Source: Gnetum montanum
Taxonomy: Eukaryota; Streptophyta; Gnetopsida; Gnetales; Gnetaceae
Assembly (NCBI GenBank): GCA_015680685.1
Contig: MNCI01011044.1
Location: 572,105 to 636,104, forward strand
Direction: 5' to 3'
Length of the DNA stretch: 64,000 nucleotides
Shown: positions 13,080-23,517 of the stretch, piece by piece
Position numbering within the stretch: position 1 is the stretch's first letter
Layout of the letters: every line of letters begins with the position of its first letter
The notes under the pieces: model-generated
Told to the model about the DNA's origin: nothing
Seen by the model: only the letters and a program-made list of their open reading frames with translations
The model's database searches: none
Program-made: the position numbers and the translations under genes

Positions 13080-14500
13080 GAACGTTATTTGCTAGGAACT
13101 ATGACATTTACTTGAACTATTAGCCTATTCATTCATTCCTTAGTAGAACCATCTACCTTTGCACACAACCTCTTGATCATTTTCACATTGCTAGGCATAG
13201 CATGGAGTCCAATTTCCATGCTGTCAGGGGAATAATTACATAGATCACTAATGTTTTTAGTGGTAATAAATAGTGATTTACATACATGTTGCACTAGTCG
13301 ATCACTAGCATGTATTGAATAAACAAGATGCTTAGCCCAAGGCCAAGAAAGTTGGGAAACATCACATTGTATCCACTTTTTATCTTGTTTTATCATAAAA
13401 AACTCTACAAACCTTTTAAGATATGCATTAAAAAATGTAAAATAAACATGATACACTGAATCAAGCTTTTTGCATAGTTTTTGTATCTCACTTCTTAAAC
13501 TAGTAACCAACAAAATGGTCCAATAAAACATAGTTCCATCCATTAACACCTTTTTTATATTCCAAGCTTGCTGTATTTCCATGATTTTCTTTTTTAACGA
13601 TAACATAGAAAAACTCTAGAGTGGAAAAGAAGGTATAACTTGTTCACCTTCCCAATATCACAGTGTTCAAAAGATAATGTTGCACTAGGAGGTAACTTGA
13701 TCCAAGTTGCTATATCATATCTACAACTTATATCTTTCTCTATAACACTATTATATGGTACACCAAAAATATTATTAAATAATTCTTCATCAATGCTGAA
13801 AATTATAGGCAAACCATGGACATGAGTGCAAAATTTTGTAACCCTTTCATTAAATGAATTTATAGCATTCAACATCTAAGCTATTGACATAGATGGAATA
13901 TAAAATATAAACAAATCAAAAAACCCTATATTGATTATTCTTTGTGGAACATCTACAAAAGTCTTGGTTGATAGCCATTCTTGTGTCTTGTCTAGTTCAC
14001 ACTACTTGAGGAAAATCTTCTCGTTGGTTCAACCAAAACTAATTAGGATTATTATATACTTGCACATAGAATCTAATGCATACAACATAGTTAGCCAAAA
14101 AATATAAATATAAAAATCTATAAAAAACAAATAAAATTTAAGTTAAGCCATAAAAATGAAAAAACTAAACTAAAAATTCTAGAAAATATATAAAAAATGT
14201 AACAAAAAAAAATTAATTTTTAGTTACTTGACTTGGGCAAAGCCAAAAATAATAGGTTGAACCAATATACATGCTCCTAGATCCTGGAGATTCCAAAATT
14301 CATCTATTTGTTTAGTAACCATACACTTATGGTACACTTGAGAATACCTTCTCCTATACCTAGCGAACTCTACACCAAGCTGGTTAAGCACTTGTACTTT
14401 GATGTTATCTCCTAGTCTGACTTCCTTTAAGGTTGTATAGACTAAAGATAAGGCTTTATCATTTGATACCAATCCTCCTCTTTACATCTTAAACCTACAA
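13080..14500 (-). pseudogene. Unidentified coding relic, possibly two exons
   Basis: Three open stretches on the minus strand read in order: 14472-14224 (82 codons, with 'DNIKVQVLNQLGVEFARYRR'), 13875-13594 (93 codons, with 'RVTKFCTHVHGLPIIFSIDE') and 13606-13133 (157 codons, with 'VQHVCKSLFITTKNISDLCN'). The last two join by a single +1 frameshift at 13594-13606. Upstream of 13875 the same frame continues to about 14015 through two TAG stops. Between this and the first stretch is 200 bases of AT-rich, stop-dense sequence with a possible acceptor 'aattag' near 14040, which could be an intron. No stop besides the frameshift breaks the last 240 codons, so decay here is milder than in the gypsy relics. 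I do not recognise the family; it may be an extra ORF of a plant retroelement or a host gene copy. Function unknown. Confidence 0.55.
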
Positions 14501-16199
14501 GATAAAACATAAAATTAGCCAAGTAGAAAGCTTTAAAACCAAAACAAACATATTAAATTAAACCAATGATTGTTGTTCCAAAATGTAGACATTTCTAGAA
14601 GGATTCCAGAATAAGATGATTGGCCTATGATCTAGCATCAATGTATTGTTGATGTTATATTGTGAACACATTGGTATCTACTAGACACATGATAATTGAC
14701 AAATCCTTAGAGAGTAAGGATTTTCATTTTTCTCCAATTCTATCTAAGCCTCAGGATCATCGATCATATAGTAAAGGATGTAATTGGATGACCTTTCTAC
14801 AAGTACCTCTATGATGATAGTAGTAACATCCACAACCAAGTTTGACCATATTAGCATACTAGCATACTATAATGTTGTAGAAGGTATAGTAAGAACTCTT
14901 TGATACTAGGTTGAAACTACACATACGAGTTCTCATTGATGATCATATCAAGCATCAGAGTATTTAGGACAATCATTTGAATATAGCATAAGACGTCTAT
15001 CATCTCCACCACAACCAAAATTAATTTCAACATAGCCATATACATAATCAAAAACATTTAATCATTAGGATATAAATAAAAATAAGAAAAACAAAGTAAA
15101 ATAAAAATAATCTTAAGATTGACAATGTTAACTTAAAAAAAACACAAACATAAAAATAGGCAAGTTTATAAACATAATTACAACTATAATTTAAATTAAG
15201 ATTTATCCTTTATACATCTCACTTAACATATGAAAACTAAGTTTGATATTTTGTCAAATAATTGGCATAAAAACAAAACTATTTAATATTTTTTAAAACC
15301 AAGTGTGATATTTTGTCACATAGATGAAATATAGAACATAAAAATAATTTTCATAAATGATTGACATGAAATAAGATTTTCATAGAAACATGTGATAAAT
15401 ATTAACAATGCTAGGACATGCTTCCATATTCTTTAGAGACTAACTTGACTATTTTCATGCTTGCACAAATAGTCACAAATTGGATACAGGAAAGAGCTCC
15501 TCCTTAGAAAATGAAAAATCCCAAAAGTTGCTTTGTGTACCTCCAAATTGTAGGTCATAAACCATGCAAGCCTCTACTTTATTCTAGGTCAAGGGTCAAC
15601 TTGATATCACAAGACATGTACAAGGCTTGAAATCTTTTATCATTAAAGAAAAGTAACATTTGGCTAGATTTTGTAGACTAGTCGATCATAATTTCATTAG
15701 AATAGGTAGATGATGTAATAACTACCATTAGTGGTTGGTCTTATCCTATTGATCTTCTAGTCATTCAGGTGGGGAAAAAAAGAAAGTGTTCTTGATTATC
15801 ATGGGATCATCTTGGATTAGTACTATGAATGGTAAGCTTGGAATCAAAGACCTAACCTTGTAAATTTTCAAATTATTCAACAATGTTTAATTCCATGTAT
15901 CAAATATAGTGATAATGGTTGCAATTACATCCAAGAAATATGAGCTAGGAAATAAGAAAGAAACACAACATGAAATACATGTGTAGAAGAAATGTATGTG
16001 TAAATATGTTTGTATGCAGCAACCACTAAACAAGAAGGCACCTAGTGAGTAGTTAATGATGAGGTACAAAATCAAAAATATACATGAAACAAATAATTCA
16101 AATCATCAACACCTAGGTAGAAGAAACAAACAATTTACAATAGTTAAGAAGAAGACATACCTATATACATTTATGTCAAGAAGAAGAAATTGAATGGGG
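14501..16199. other. AT-rich interval, no supported gene
   Basis: No domain or repeat that I can name. It separates the unidentified minus-strand relic from the truncated start of gypsy-2. No gag or 5' LTR for gypsy-2 was found here, although its position would suit one. Confidence 0.55.
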
Positions 16200-16239
16200 A
16201 TAGCTCAAGACCCCAGAAAAGCTTGAACTAGAACTCTTA

Positions 16240-17290
16240 GAAATAAAGGACCTACTAGCAACCCTAGAATATCCTTTTCTAAATAACAAGAAGGTAATCA
16301 TCATAAATGCCAACCTAGAGAAAGAATAGAAAAATAGATTATTTGAAGTGATCAATAAATGACCAACATAATTTACAAGCCTATATGATGAGATAACGGG
16401 TATTGATCCTTAAATTTTACAACATCAAATATACACAAATCCAACTATTAAGCCATGATGTGAACTAGAAAGAAGGCTAAATCATAAGCTCAAGGAAATA
16501 TTAAAGCAAGAATTGGAAAAATTACTAAAGACAAGATTCATTTATTCCATTGTAGAAAGTGAATAGATCAATCCTTTGGTAATTGTTATAAAGAAGGTGG
16601 GTAAGTGGAGAGTATGTATTAATTTTTGATTATTGAATTCTTCAATGTTCAAGGATCATTTTCCTTTGTTGTTTGTTAACCAAGTCCTAGACACCATCAT
16701 AGGACATTAGTACTATAGTTTTCTCGATGGATATAGTGGATACAACCAAATTCTCATTAAAATAGAAGACTAAGAAAAGAAAACATTCACTAGTTCATGG
16801 GGAACATTCTCTTATAAGCAAATGCCTTTTGGTCTTTACAATGCACCCACTACTTTTTTAGAGATTAGTACTAAGTATTTTCCTAAAAGAGATAGGTAAT
16901 GAAATGAAAGTAATTATGGATAATTTTTCAATCTATGGGCTAGATTTTAAACAAGCACTAGACCATTTAAAGTACTAAAAAGATGTATAGAGAAAAATCT
17001 AAATCTCAATTGGACAAAGAGCCATTAGATGATCCAAGATGGGATCATGTTAGGACATAAAGTATCATAGAAAGGAATTTAGGTAGATCCTAAAAAGATC
17101 AGAGTCATAAAGAACATCATCTAAATGCCCCAAACTATCAAAGATGCTAAATCATTTCTAGGCCCACATAGGATATTATAGAATGTTTATGGAGAATTTT
17201 TCAAAAATTAAAAAACTATTGGTAGAGTTAACCAAGAAGGATGCATCATTTAAGTTGATGGATTCATGTGTAAAGGCATTTAAAACCTTA
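16240..17290 (+). pseudogene. gypsy-2 reverse transcriptase relic
   Basis: Copies element RNA into DNA. Recognisable blocks in order: 'LKQELEKLLKTRFIYSIVES'-like entry (about 16500-16560), 'KWRVCINF' (about 16600-16629), 'FLDGYSGYNQI' (16720-16752), 'QMPFGLYNAPTTF' (about 16819-16857) and the catalytic box 'MDNFSIYG' (from 16916). The expected box is (Y/F)-(V/M/I)-D-D; here the second Asp is Asn (AAT), so catalysis is lost. The thumb/connection region runs to about 17290 with stops. Same family as the RT at 48330-49350. Confidence 0.85.
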
Positions 17291-17295
17291 AATAG

Positions 17296-17832
17296 AAGTT
17301 GATTGAAACACCAATTCTCATAACTTTGGGTTGGTCTAAGCCTTTAAATATCATGATAGATGCTTCATATTATGCACTAGGTGTAGTATTGACACACCTA
17401 GATGATCAAAAAAGGCCATATTACATACATTGTATAAGTAAAATCATCATTGGGGCACAACATAATTACACCACCTTAGAAAAGAAGCTTATCATAGTGG
17501 TGTATGGGCTAGAGAAGTTCAAAAATTATGTGCTTTTCTACCCAATTTATGTTGATATTAATCACAATGGAATCAGGTTTTTAATGAATAAACTAGTGGT
17601 TATTCCCAAAGTGATTAAATGGCTTATCATCTTACAAGAATTTGACATTACTATGATTGACAAGAAAGGCACAAAGAATGTAGTATCAGATCACTTGTCA
17701 AGGATAAGATGGGAATCACAAGATAAAGAAGAACCATTGTCAAATCAATCTCCCAATGAAAACTTATTTACTAAGATAACAATGGCAATTGATGTAAGAG
17801 AGAAGTCATGGACTACTAATTACATGACTTAA
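17296..17832 (+). pseudogene. gypsy-2 RNase H domain
   Basis: A 177-codon open stretch (17299-17832) contains the RNase H pattern of Ty3/gypsy: 'MIDASYYALGVVL' (first catalytic Asp), 'YTTLEKKLIIVVYGLEKF' (catalytic Glu), 'VDINHNGIRFLMNK' where the usual 'TDH' Asp is Asn, and 'KNVVSDHLSRI' (last Asp, near 17683-17706). It is the longest open piece of this element, but the N-for-D change and the broken flanks mean it is not active. The tail beyond 'LSRI' is the linker to integrase. Confidence 0.88.
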
Positions 17833-17869
17833 TTAACCACACAAGTGCTTTCTATTTAGTGGGGTAATA

Positions 17870-19080
17870 AATTGAAAGAAAAATTCCTTCACAAGGTTAA
17901 AAGATATATGAAGATAAATGGGAATCTTTACAAAATTTGTGCTAACAAATTAGTCAAATGGTATGTACTAGAACTAAATCAACAAAGAGTCCTAGGAGAT
18001 GCACATGAAGGGCCATGTGTTGGCCATTATGATGGGAATAGGATAGCACAAAAATTGATGAAGATAGGATACTTTTGACCTACCATATTCAAAGATTCTC
18101 ATAACTTCACACAATCCTGTGAAAGATGTTAGTGAGATAGAGGAATATCAGCTAGAAATGAAGTGCCAAAACACTAGATCCAATCATTAGAACCATTTTA
18201 TATTTGGAAAATTAACTTCATGACCCCTATCAAGACAATGTCAAATGGGAAAGATTATATTATAATGACTAGGAATTACTATATGAAATGAGTAGAGACA
18301 GCCATACTTAAAGATTGTATAGCCAAAACAATTGCCAAATTCTTCCAAAAACTTGTGGTGAATTGATTTGGAGTACCAATAATGCTTATTTTAGCTAATG
18401 AATCTCACTTTACTAGTGCTACTTTCAAGAAGCTCATGCAGTAGGTTGGGGTGAACCATTATCTAACCACATGATATCATCCCCAATCGAATGGTCAAGC
18501 CAAAGTAACTAACTATGAAATCATAAGAATATTAAATAGGATAGTTAGTATGTTTAGAAATAATTTGAGCACCAAGTTGAATGATGCTCTATGGGTGTAC
18601 AAAACTTCATGGAAACTACCCATTGGATATTTTCCCTATGAGCTAGTTTACGATAAATTATCCATGCTCCTAATCTAGGTAGAGCTTCAAACTCTAGCTA
18701 CTACTAGCAAATGAAACTTGAACCTAAGCTTAGCCCAAAAGGAATGACTCATGAACCTCAACCTATTAGAGGAAAATAGGCTAGTAGCACTTATGAGTAA
18801 TGAGATTTAATAAAAGCACTCTAAGCATAGGCATGATGTCCAAATATGACAAGTCTCAATCAAGCCAGGCAATAAGATCCTATACTATAATCCCCACCAA
18901 GAACAAAAAAAGGCTAAGTTTCAAGCACTTTCAAAAGGGTCATACATCATCCAAGTAACTTATCCATCTAGTGTTGTGCACATTTACCACCTATCTAGTC
19001 CACCTAAGCTCATTTTAGTAAATATCTAATAGGTCAAGCTTTATTATGAACATCCCAATACTATTTTTGGTTGCACCTAG
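17870..19080 (+). pseudogene. gypsy-2 integrase relic
   Basis: Would insert the cDNA. The N-terminal zinc region is visible: 'GHYDGNRIAQKLMKIGYF' (about 18022-18075), a TGA stop in place of the usual Trp, then 'CERC'-like residues near 18120. The core follows with 'KINFMTPIKTM' (about 18211-18243), 'ILANESHFTS' (about 18391-18420) and 'YHPQSNGQAKV' (about 18476-18510). The three DDE residues appear as N, N and K, each one G-to-A step from the expected codon. The C-terminal part with 'LNDALWVYKTSWKLPIGYFP' is readable to about 19080. No chromodomain seen. Dead. Confidence 0.85.
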
Positions 19081-21500
19081 TCCATCAATTTTTCCTATAC
19101 TTGTTTAATGTTTTGGTTAACTACTCTTGATCATAGTCATGGTGGTGTCTGAGGTAACATGTAGGTGAACTATTGAATATTTTTCATTTCTTACTCATTT
19201 TCCATATTCTTTGACATTTTTTAATTCTTTTATACCCTTTCTAATCCTTAAATCATTTTCTATTCTTTGATATTTTACAATCTTTTCTATAATTTTCTTA
19301 TTATTGCTACTTTTGCAACTTTTACTATATTTTCACAATTTTTCCCATACTTTGGCACTATTTTTCTTGTACATAATTGGTTAATTTTCAATAATTACAA
19401 AGTAATATAGCAAGATTTAGTTCCAATAAGGTGAAGATTACTCTATATCATTAAATTATGGGGGAAATGACCTTATATAAAGTGAGATGACATCATCCAT
19501 CCACTCATTTCCAACAATACAAGGTTCTTACCATGACCATAAAGACATTATTTTTTCAATGAAACTAAAATAAACTTGTGATCATTAAACCTAGGTAGAA
19601 AAGTAAAGAACCAAATGGGAATGAAAAGGATGCAACATCAAGGGAATTTTTGGATTCTTTTAAACTATTATTATGAATCCTATCCTATCATTAAGATGGT
19701 CTTATTTTCTTGAAGATATAACAAAAAATGAAAGTATGAGTATGATAAGTGCTACTTTACCATGTCACTAGAAAAAAATGTTACCCATGCCTGAAGGTAC
19801 TCCTTTAGTAAGGTCAACATAGTTAAATATAAAATACATTCACAAAATAAAATTTCTCAAGGTCCCACTAGAATGACATCTTACCCATGCTTGAAGGTAG
19901 GTGGATTCTTAGTAATCTTTAAAAAATTAAAAATTAAAAAAGTGCATTTAATAAAGTCATCCCTTGAGCAACACACCAAGTGATAATACATCTTGAAGTA
20001 GTGATCGTTTCATGGTGGTTAGTTGTGAAGAAGACATAATGTGACGTTACTTAAAGTGGCATGGAGTTGTTCTAGATCTTGGATGGAGAGGGTGATAAGT
20101 ACTATAACCATATCTTACCCACAAGGATTCATTATGCCCATGGTAAGGCACATCACATCTTAATCTTTGGAATCCTTTCGAAATCCATTTTATCTCACTA
20201 TTATATGTGGTCATAATTCCATATTTTTTAATAATATATTATTATCTTCCCATTTTGGTGTTAGAAACATGTATGTTTTGAGAGATAGGTATGTTTTACA
20301 TTCAATACCTTGGGTGCCTATAGAAACTTCTAGGCTTGGTTATATAAGGGTACTAAGGGTTGAAACCTACTTTGGGGAGGATCAACTTATATAACTATTG
20401 TGTCTCATACCTACCAATCAAACCCATATCATCCTGGAATTCCTAGAACACTTTACAATTTAATGATTACTTTCCTTAAGTCCAACAACTTGTCTATACA
20501 CCTATAACCCTTCATCCATCTCCTATATGCAAAATAAACTTTCAATATCTAAGATTCCTTCCTTATGAACTTTGAACACTAAATTTTAAAAATCTAAGCA
20601 TTATGAATGACCCAAGACCTATTGGATTAGCTTCACATCTTCCAAAATTTTTAATTGTCTCATTGTTTTCACTTGAACTTGTTCAAAACTCAAATTTTTT
20701 TGGCAATGATGTTGTTGATAAAATGTATGAGGCCATGTGATGTCAAAGCTATGATGCCAAATCAATGATGTAGTGCATATATATTAAGTATATATACATG
20801 CAAGAGTTAGCAAAATATTTCATTCCTCTCATTTGTAACAAGAGAAGTTATAAAATTTTCTTTCTAAGCTTTGGCAAGATAATTTCCAAAGCCCATAACT
20901 TTGCCCCCAAAACTCTGATGTTTGAAATTCATTAACCTTTTTGAACTTGAGCACTCAACTTAGTCATGGGGGAAGGGGGTGCATTGTGTAAGAATCTAGA
21001 AATTTGAGCCAAAAATTTTATAACACTTGGAAGATACTATAAAGGATAACTATAAGAAAACAATGAAAAAATTAAGCCAAATGATTTAACTAATTCTCCT
21101 AATTAACGATACAAACTATTTCAAAAATAATCGACAAAGAAATGATAACTATGGAAGGTTATAGTAATTGAAGATAAAATACTTAGGGGGTTTTATTTTG
21201 AAAATTTTTCTAACTCTACAATCATAATAAGATAAGAACTTGATCTAACCAAGAAGATGAGAAGGATAAGGAACCATTGAGCATCAATTTAAACACTAAT
21301 AATATCAAAATCTTATTGATTGTAGTTGGCCTCAAAGAGACTAGCAATTGAAGGATCTTCCCAACATGGAAGAAAATGACCAAGAGGCCATGGGAGAGGC
21401 AAAGTAGAATAATAAACTCCCCAAGTAGAACATGTAGAGAAGTAGGCCCAATCATACAACATTCATTAACAAAATCCTACCACTAAACACTCATAGCCTT
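19081..21500 (+). other. gypsy-2 post-integrase region
   Basis: Stop-dense region between integrase and the 3' ORF. It is not random: 'gttacccatgcctgaaggta' (about 19781-19800) matches 'gttacccatgcctaaagata' in gypsy-3 (about 51879-51898), and the 'ctttggggaggatcaactta' block (about 20371-20390) matches 'ctatggggaggatccactta' there (about 52346-52365). This segment is therefore a shared part of the element family, probably the long 3' leader of the extra ORF. A 75-codon ORF at 20167-20394 lies in it and has no known domain. Confidence 0.5.
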
Positions 21501-21529
21501 ACACAATGAGAAAAAACAACTTCTTGTTA

Positions 21530-22440
21530 ACAATACTATGTCAACAAACATAGAGAAGAAGAAAAATGTTCTTAAAGAAAGCATTCAATAGCTTAATGAA
21601 CAACTTGTTAAAGTCAACCAAGATATGTCTTGCTTGGATGGGAAGAATAGAAGCTTATCAATGGAATAATTCCATGTCATCCATTAGAAATCTACAATAG
21701 AAATTATCACATGGAAAAATGAGGCCAAGAAACATGAATGACTCAAGGAATCCTTTAGAGGTTAGGCGGGCATGAACAAATAGATAAATAAAAAAGAGAT
21801 CAAGAAAGTAAAGGCTAAAATCAGTTCAATTTCTACATGAAACCTAAGTTAGCAACTAATTCTATATAGCCTTTCCCATGTCCACAAAGCTGGAGTGAAG
21901 AAAAGAAGTTGCAAATAGAATATCTCAAAGGGTACATGGGATTTGCAAACCTTAGGTATGCTTATTTCAACATGTTAATAATAGGGAGGTCAAAAAATAA
22001 GTTAGAGTAGTAAGTAGTGGCCATATATGCAATGTACAAGAAGAAGTTTGTTGATAGGAAGTACACACTACATAAACTACATGTAGCAAACTCTGAGCTA
22101 GAAATCATTATGGCTAGCTACCATGGGTAGAAGAATGTAGCAACAAACCTAGCACATCACATGTCAAATTACCAAGAACTTAGAAATATGATCAACACAT
22201 TTGAGAAACAGAGGTTGTAGTTTGTAGCTTGGTACATGAAGGCCAACAAGTTGTTTTTGCACCTACCATACCCATGGGATGCACTCACTCCATCTAGCAT
22301 TGCTCAACAAGTATCGATAGTACATGATCCACAAATAGAAGAAGAGAAACTTCAGGTGGTCTTGAACCACTATCAATTTTAGAAGGCTAATAACAAAGGA
22401 AAGCAGCTAGTGGAAGAGCCTCCACCACCTAGAACATGAG
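21530..22440 (+). pseudogene. gypsy-2 extra 3' ORF, coiled-coil-like
   Basis: A plus-strand frame with scattered stops encodes a charged, helix-prone protein. Visible parts: a lysine/glutamate-rich stretch near 21550-21850, 'IEYLKGYMGFANLRYAYFNM' (about 21918-21977), 'LHVANSELEIIMASYH' (about 22078-22125), and a C-terminus with 'LFLHLPYPWDALTP' (about 22251-22292) and 'EEEKLQVVLNHYQF' ending in a proline run. The C-terminal pattern (hydrophobic-PY-W, then E/K-E-K-L/M..-hydrophobic) recurs at the end of the gypsy-3 3' ORF. Extra ORFs downstream of integrase are known in Athila/Tat elements; the function of this one is not known to me. Confidence 0.55.
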
Positions 22441-22626
22441 CTAAATTAAGATACTTTAAATTTAATTTTTTGTTTTTTAATGTTATTTTTTCATTTTTTT
22501 AAAAAATCATTGTGACATTTTAAGTTATGTAAATAGTTAGTTAGTCATGTACAGTTGAGTCTGCCTCTAATTTTTCAAGGGATTCTATCCTCATTTTTTT
22601 TTAGCTTAAGGATAAATTTCTAATCA

Positions 22627-22638
22627 ATTGTTGGGGCA
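22627..22638 (+). promoter_or_regulatory. gypsy-2 polypurine tract region
   Basis: 'ttgttggggca' sits immediately before the LTR start TGTTAAAG, in the place of the plus-strand primer. It is only partly purine. The corresponding tract in gypsy-3 is 'agttgtggagaa' at 60726-60737. Confidence 0.5.
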
Positions 22639-23517
22639 TGTTAAAGTCAAATTTATGAGTGTCACAATACACAGCAACGATATCATATCAACAGTGCTAT
22701 TAATATAATTTCATAATCTATGTTATGTCATCATTGATATGATGTCTTGAGACGTGTGCAGTGCTATAAATACTAGTACTTGGATGCACAATCAACAACT
22801 TTCCATTAGCACACTTTGGAAAACTCTTGAAGTTTTATTTCTTAGACTCAGTGATGGCGTGAATGCTCATGGTGTGATGTTTAGTAGTTGAACAACATCC
22901 TTATTCATGTGAATGGTACTTGGATGTAGTTCATGAATGAAAATAAAAATCAAGATTGCTTTCCATCATTACAACATCCACATATTTTTATTTTCTTACT
23001 TAGCATAATTTTTATGTTTTCTTAGCTTAACAATTTACTTTTCAAAGCACTTTCTTTTACACATCATTAGTAAGTGGAATGGATACAAATGGTTTCAATC
23101 ACTAAGTGTGGCTATCTGATAATCTAGTAGTGGTGTTACTTGGTTCTCCTAGTAGTAATTCCACTTGGTGATCCCAACAATGGCTACACAAGTCTAAGGC
23201 AGTTACGATAGAGTAGGACTTGATGTCCATTGCATTAAGCTAAGATAGGTTTATGTTTTATTAGTTAACTAGACTTAGAACTTATTCAATCATGTTTACT
23301 TAAGCACTTAAGAGCCTCTAAACATCAATTAATCATACACCTCACTATGAGCTAAACCATACACTTGAACTTCACTAGCTCAAGTTGGTAAGATAACAAT
23401 TATGAACTTACCATCAACCTTAGCATAATAATATTATCCATTTGTGGATTATGATCTAGTCACATGTGAGCTCTTGTGACTTTTATGGTAGAGTGGTGGA
23501 TGCTTTACTGCTCATCA
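22639..23517 (+). repeat. gypsy-2 3' LTR
   Basis: Starts TGTTAAAG after the purine tract and ends near 'ctcatca', about 880 bp, close to the gypsy-3 LTR length. It contains a TATA-like 'ctataaatac' at 22764-22773, and the segment 'cttggttctcctagtag' (about 23138-23154) also occurs in the gypsy-3 3' LTR (about 61152-61168). The end at 23517 is chosen by analogy with the gypsy-3 LTR end ('ctcatca'). No matching 5' LTR was found in the window. Confidence 0.6.

Larger units (their letters stand above)
16200..23517 (+). mobile_element. Ty3/gypsy element gypsy-2, 5' truncated
   Basis: In order: RT, RNase H, integrase, a long 3' region with a coiled-coil-like ORF, a purine-rich tract and a 3' LTR. 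Gag, protease and 5' LTR are missing. Domain order and the long 3' region with an extra ORF fit the Athila/Tat branch of plant Ty3/gypsy, as does the segment just upstream of RT ('KVIIINANLEKE', 16288-16323, which resembles the linker before RT in that branch). Protein-level layout matches gypsy-3 at 44121-61538. Stops and G-to-A changes are abundant. Confidence 0.8.

Noticed and set aside
13640-13825. 61-codon plus-strand ORF
   Set aside because: Shadow of the minus-strand coding relic, which is longer and protein-like.
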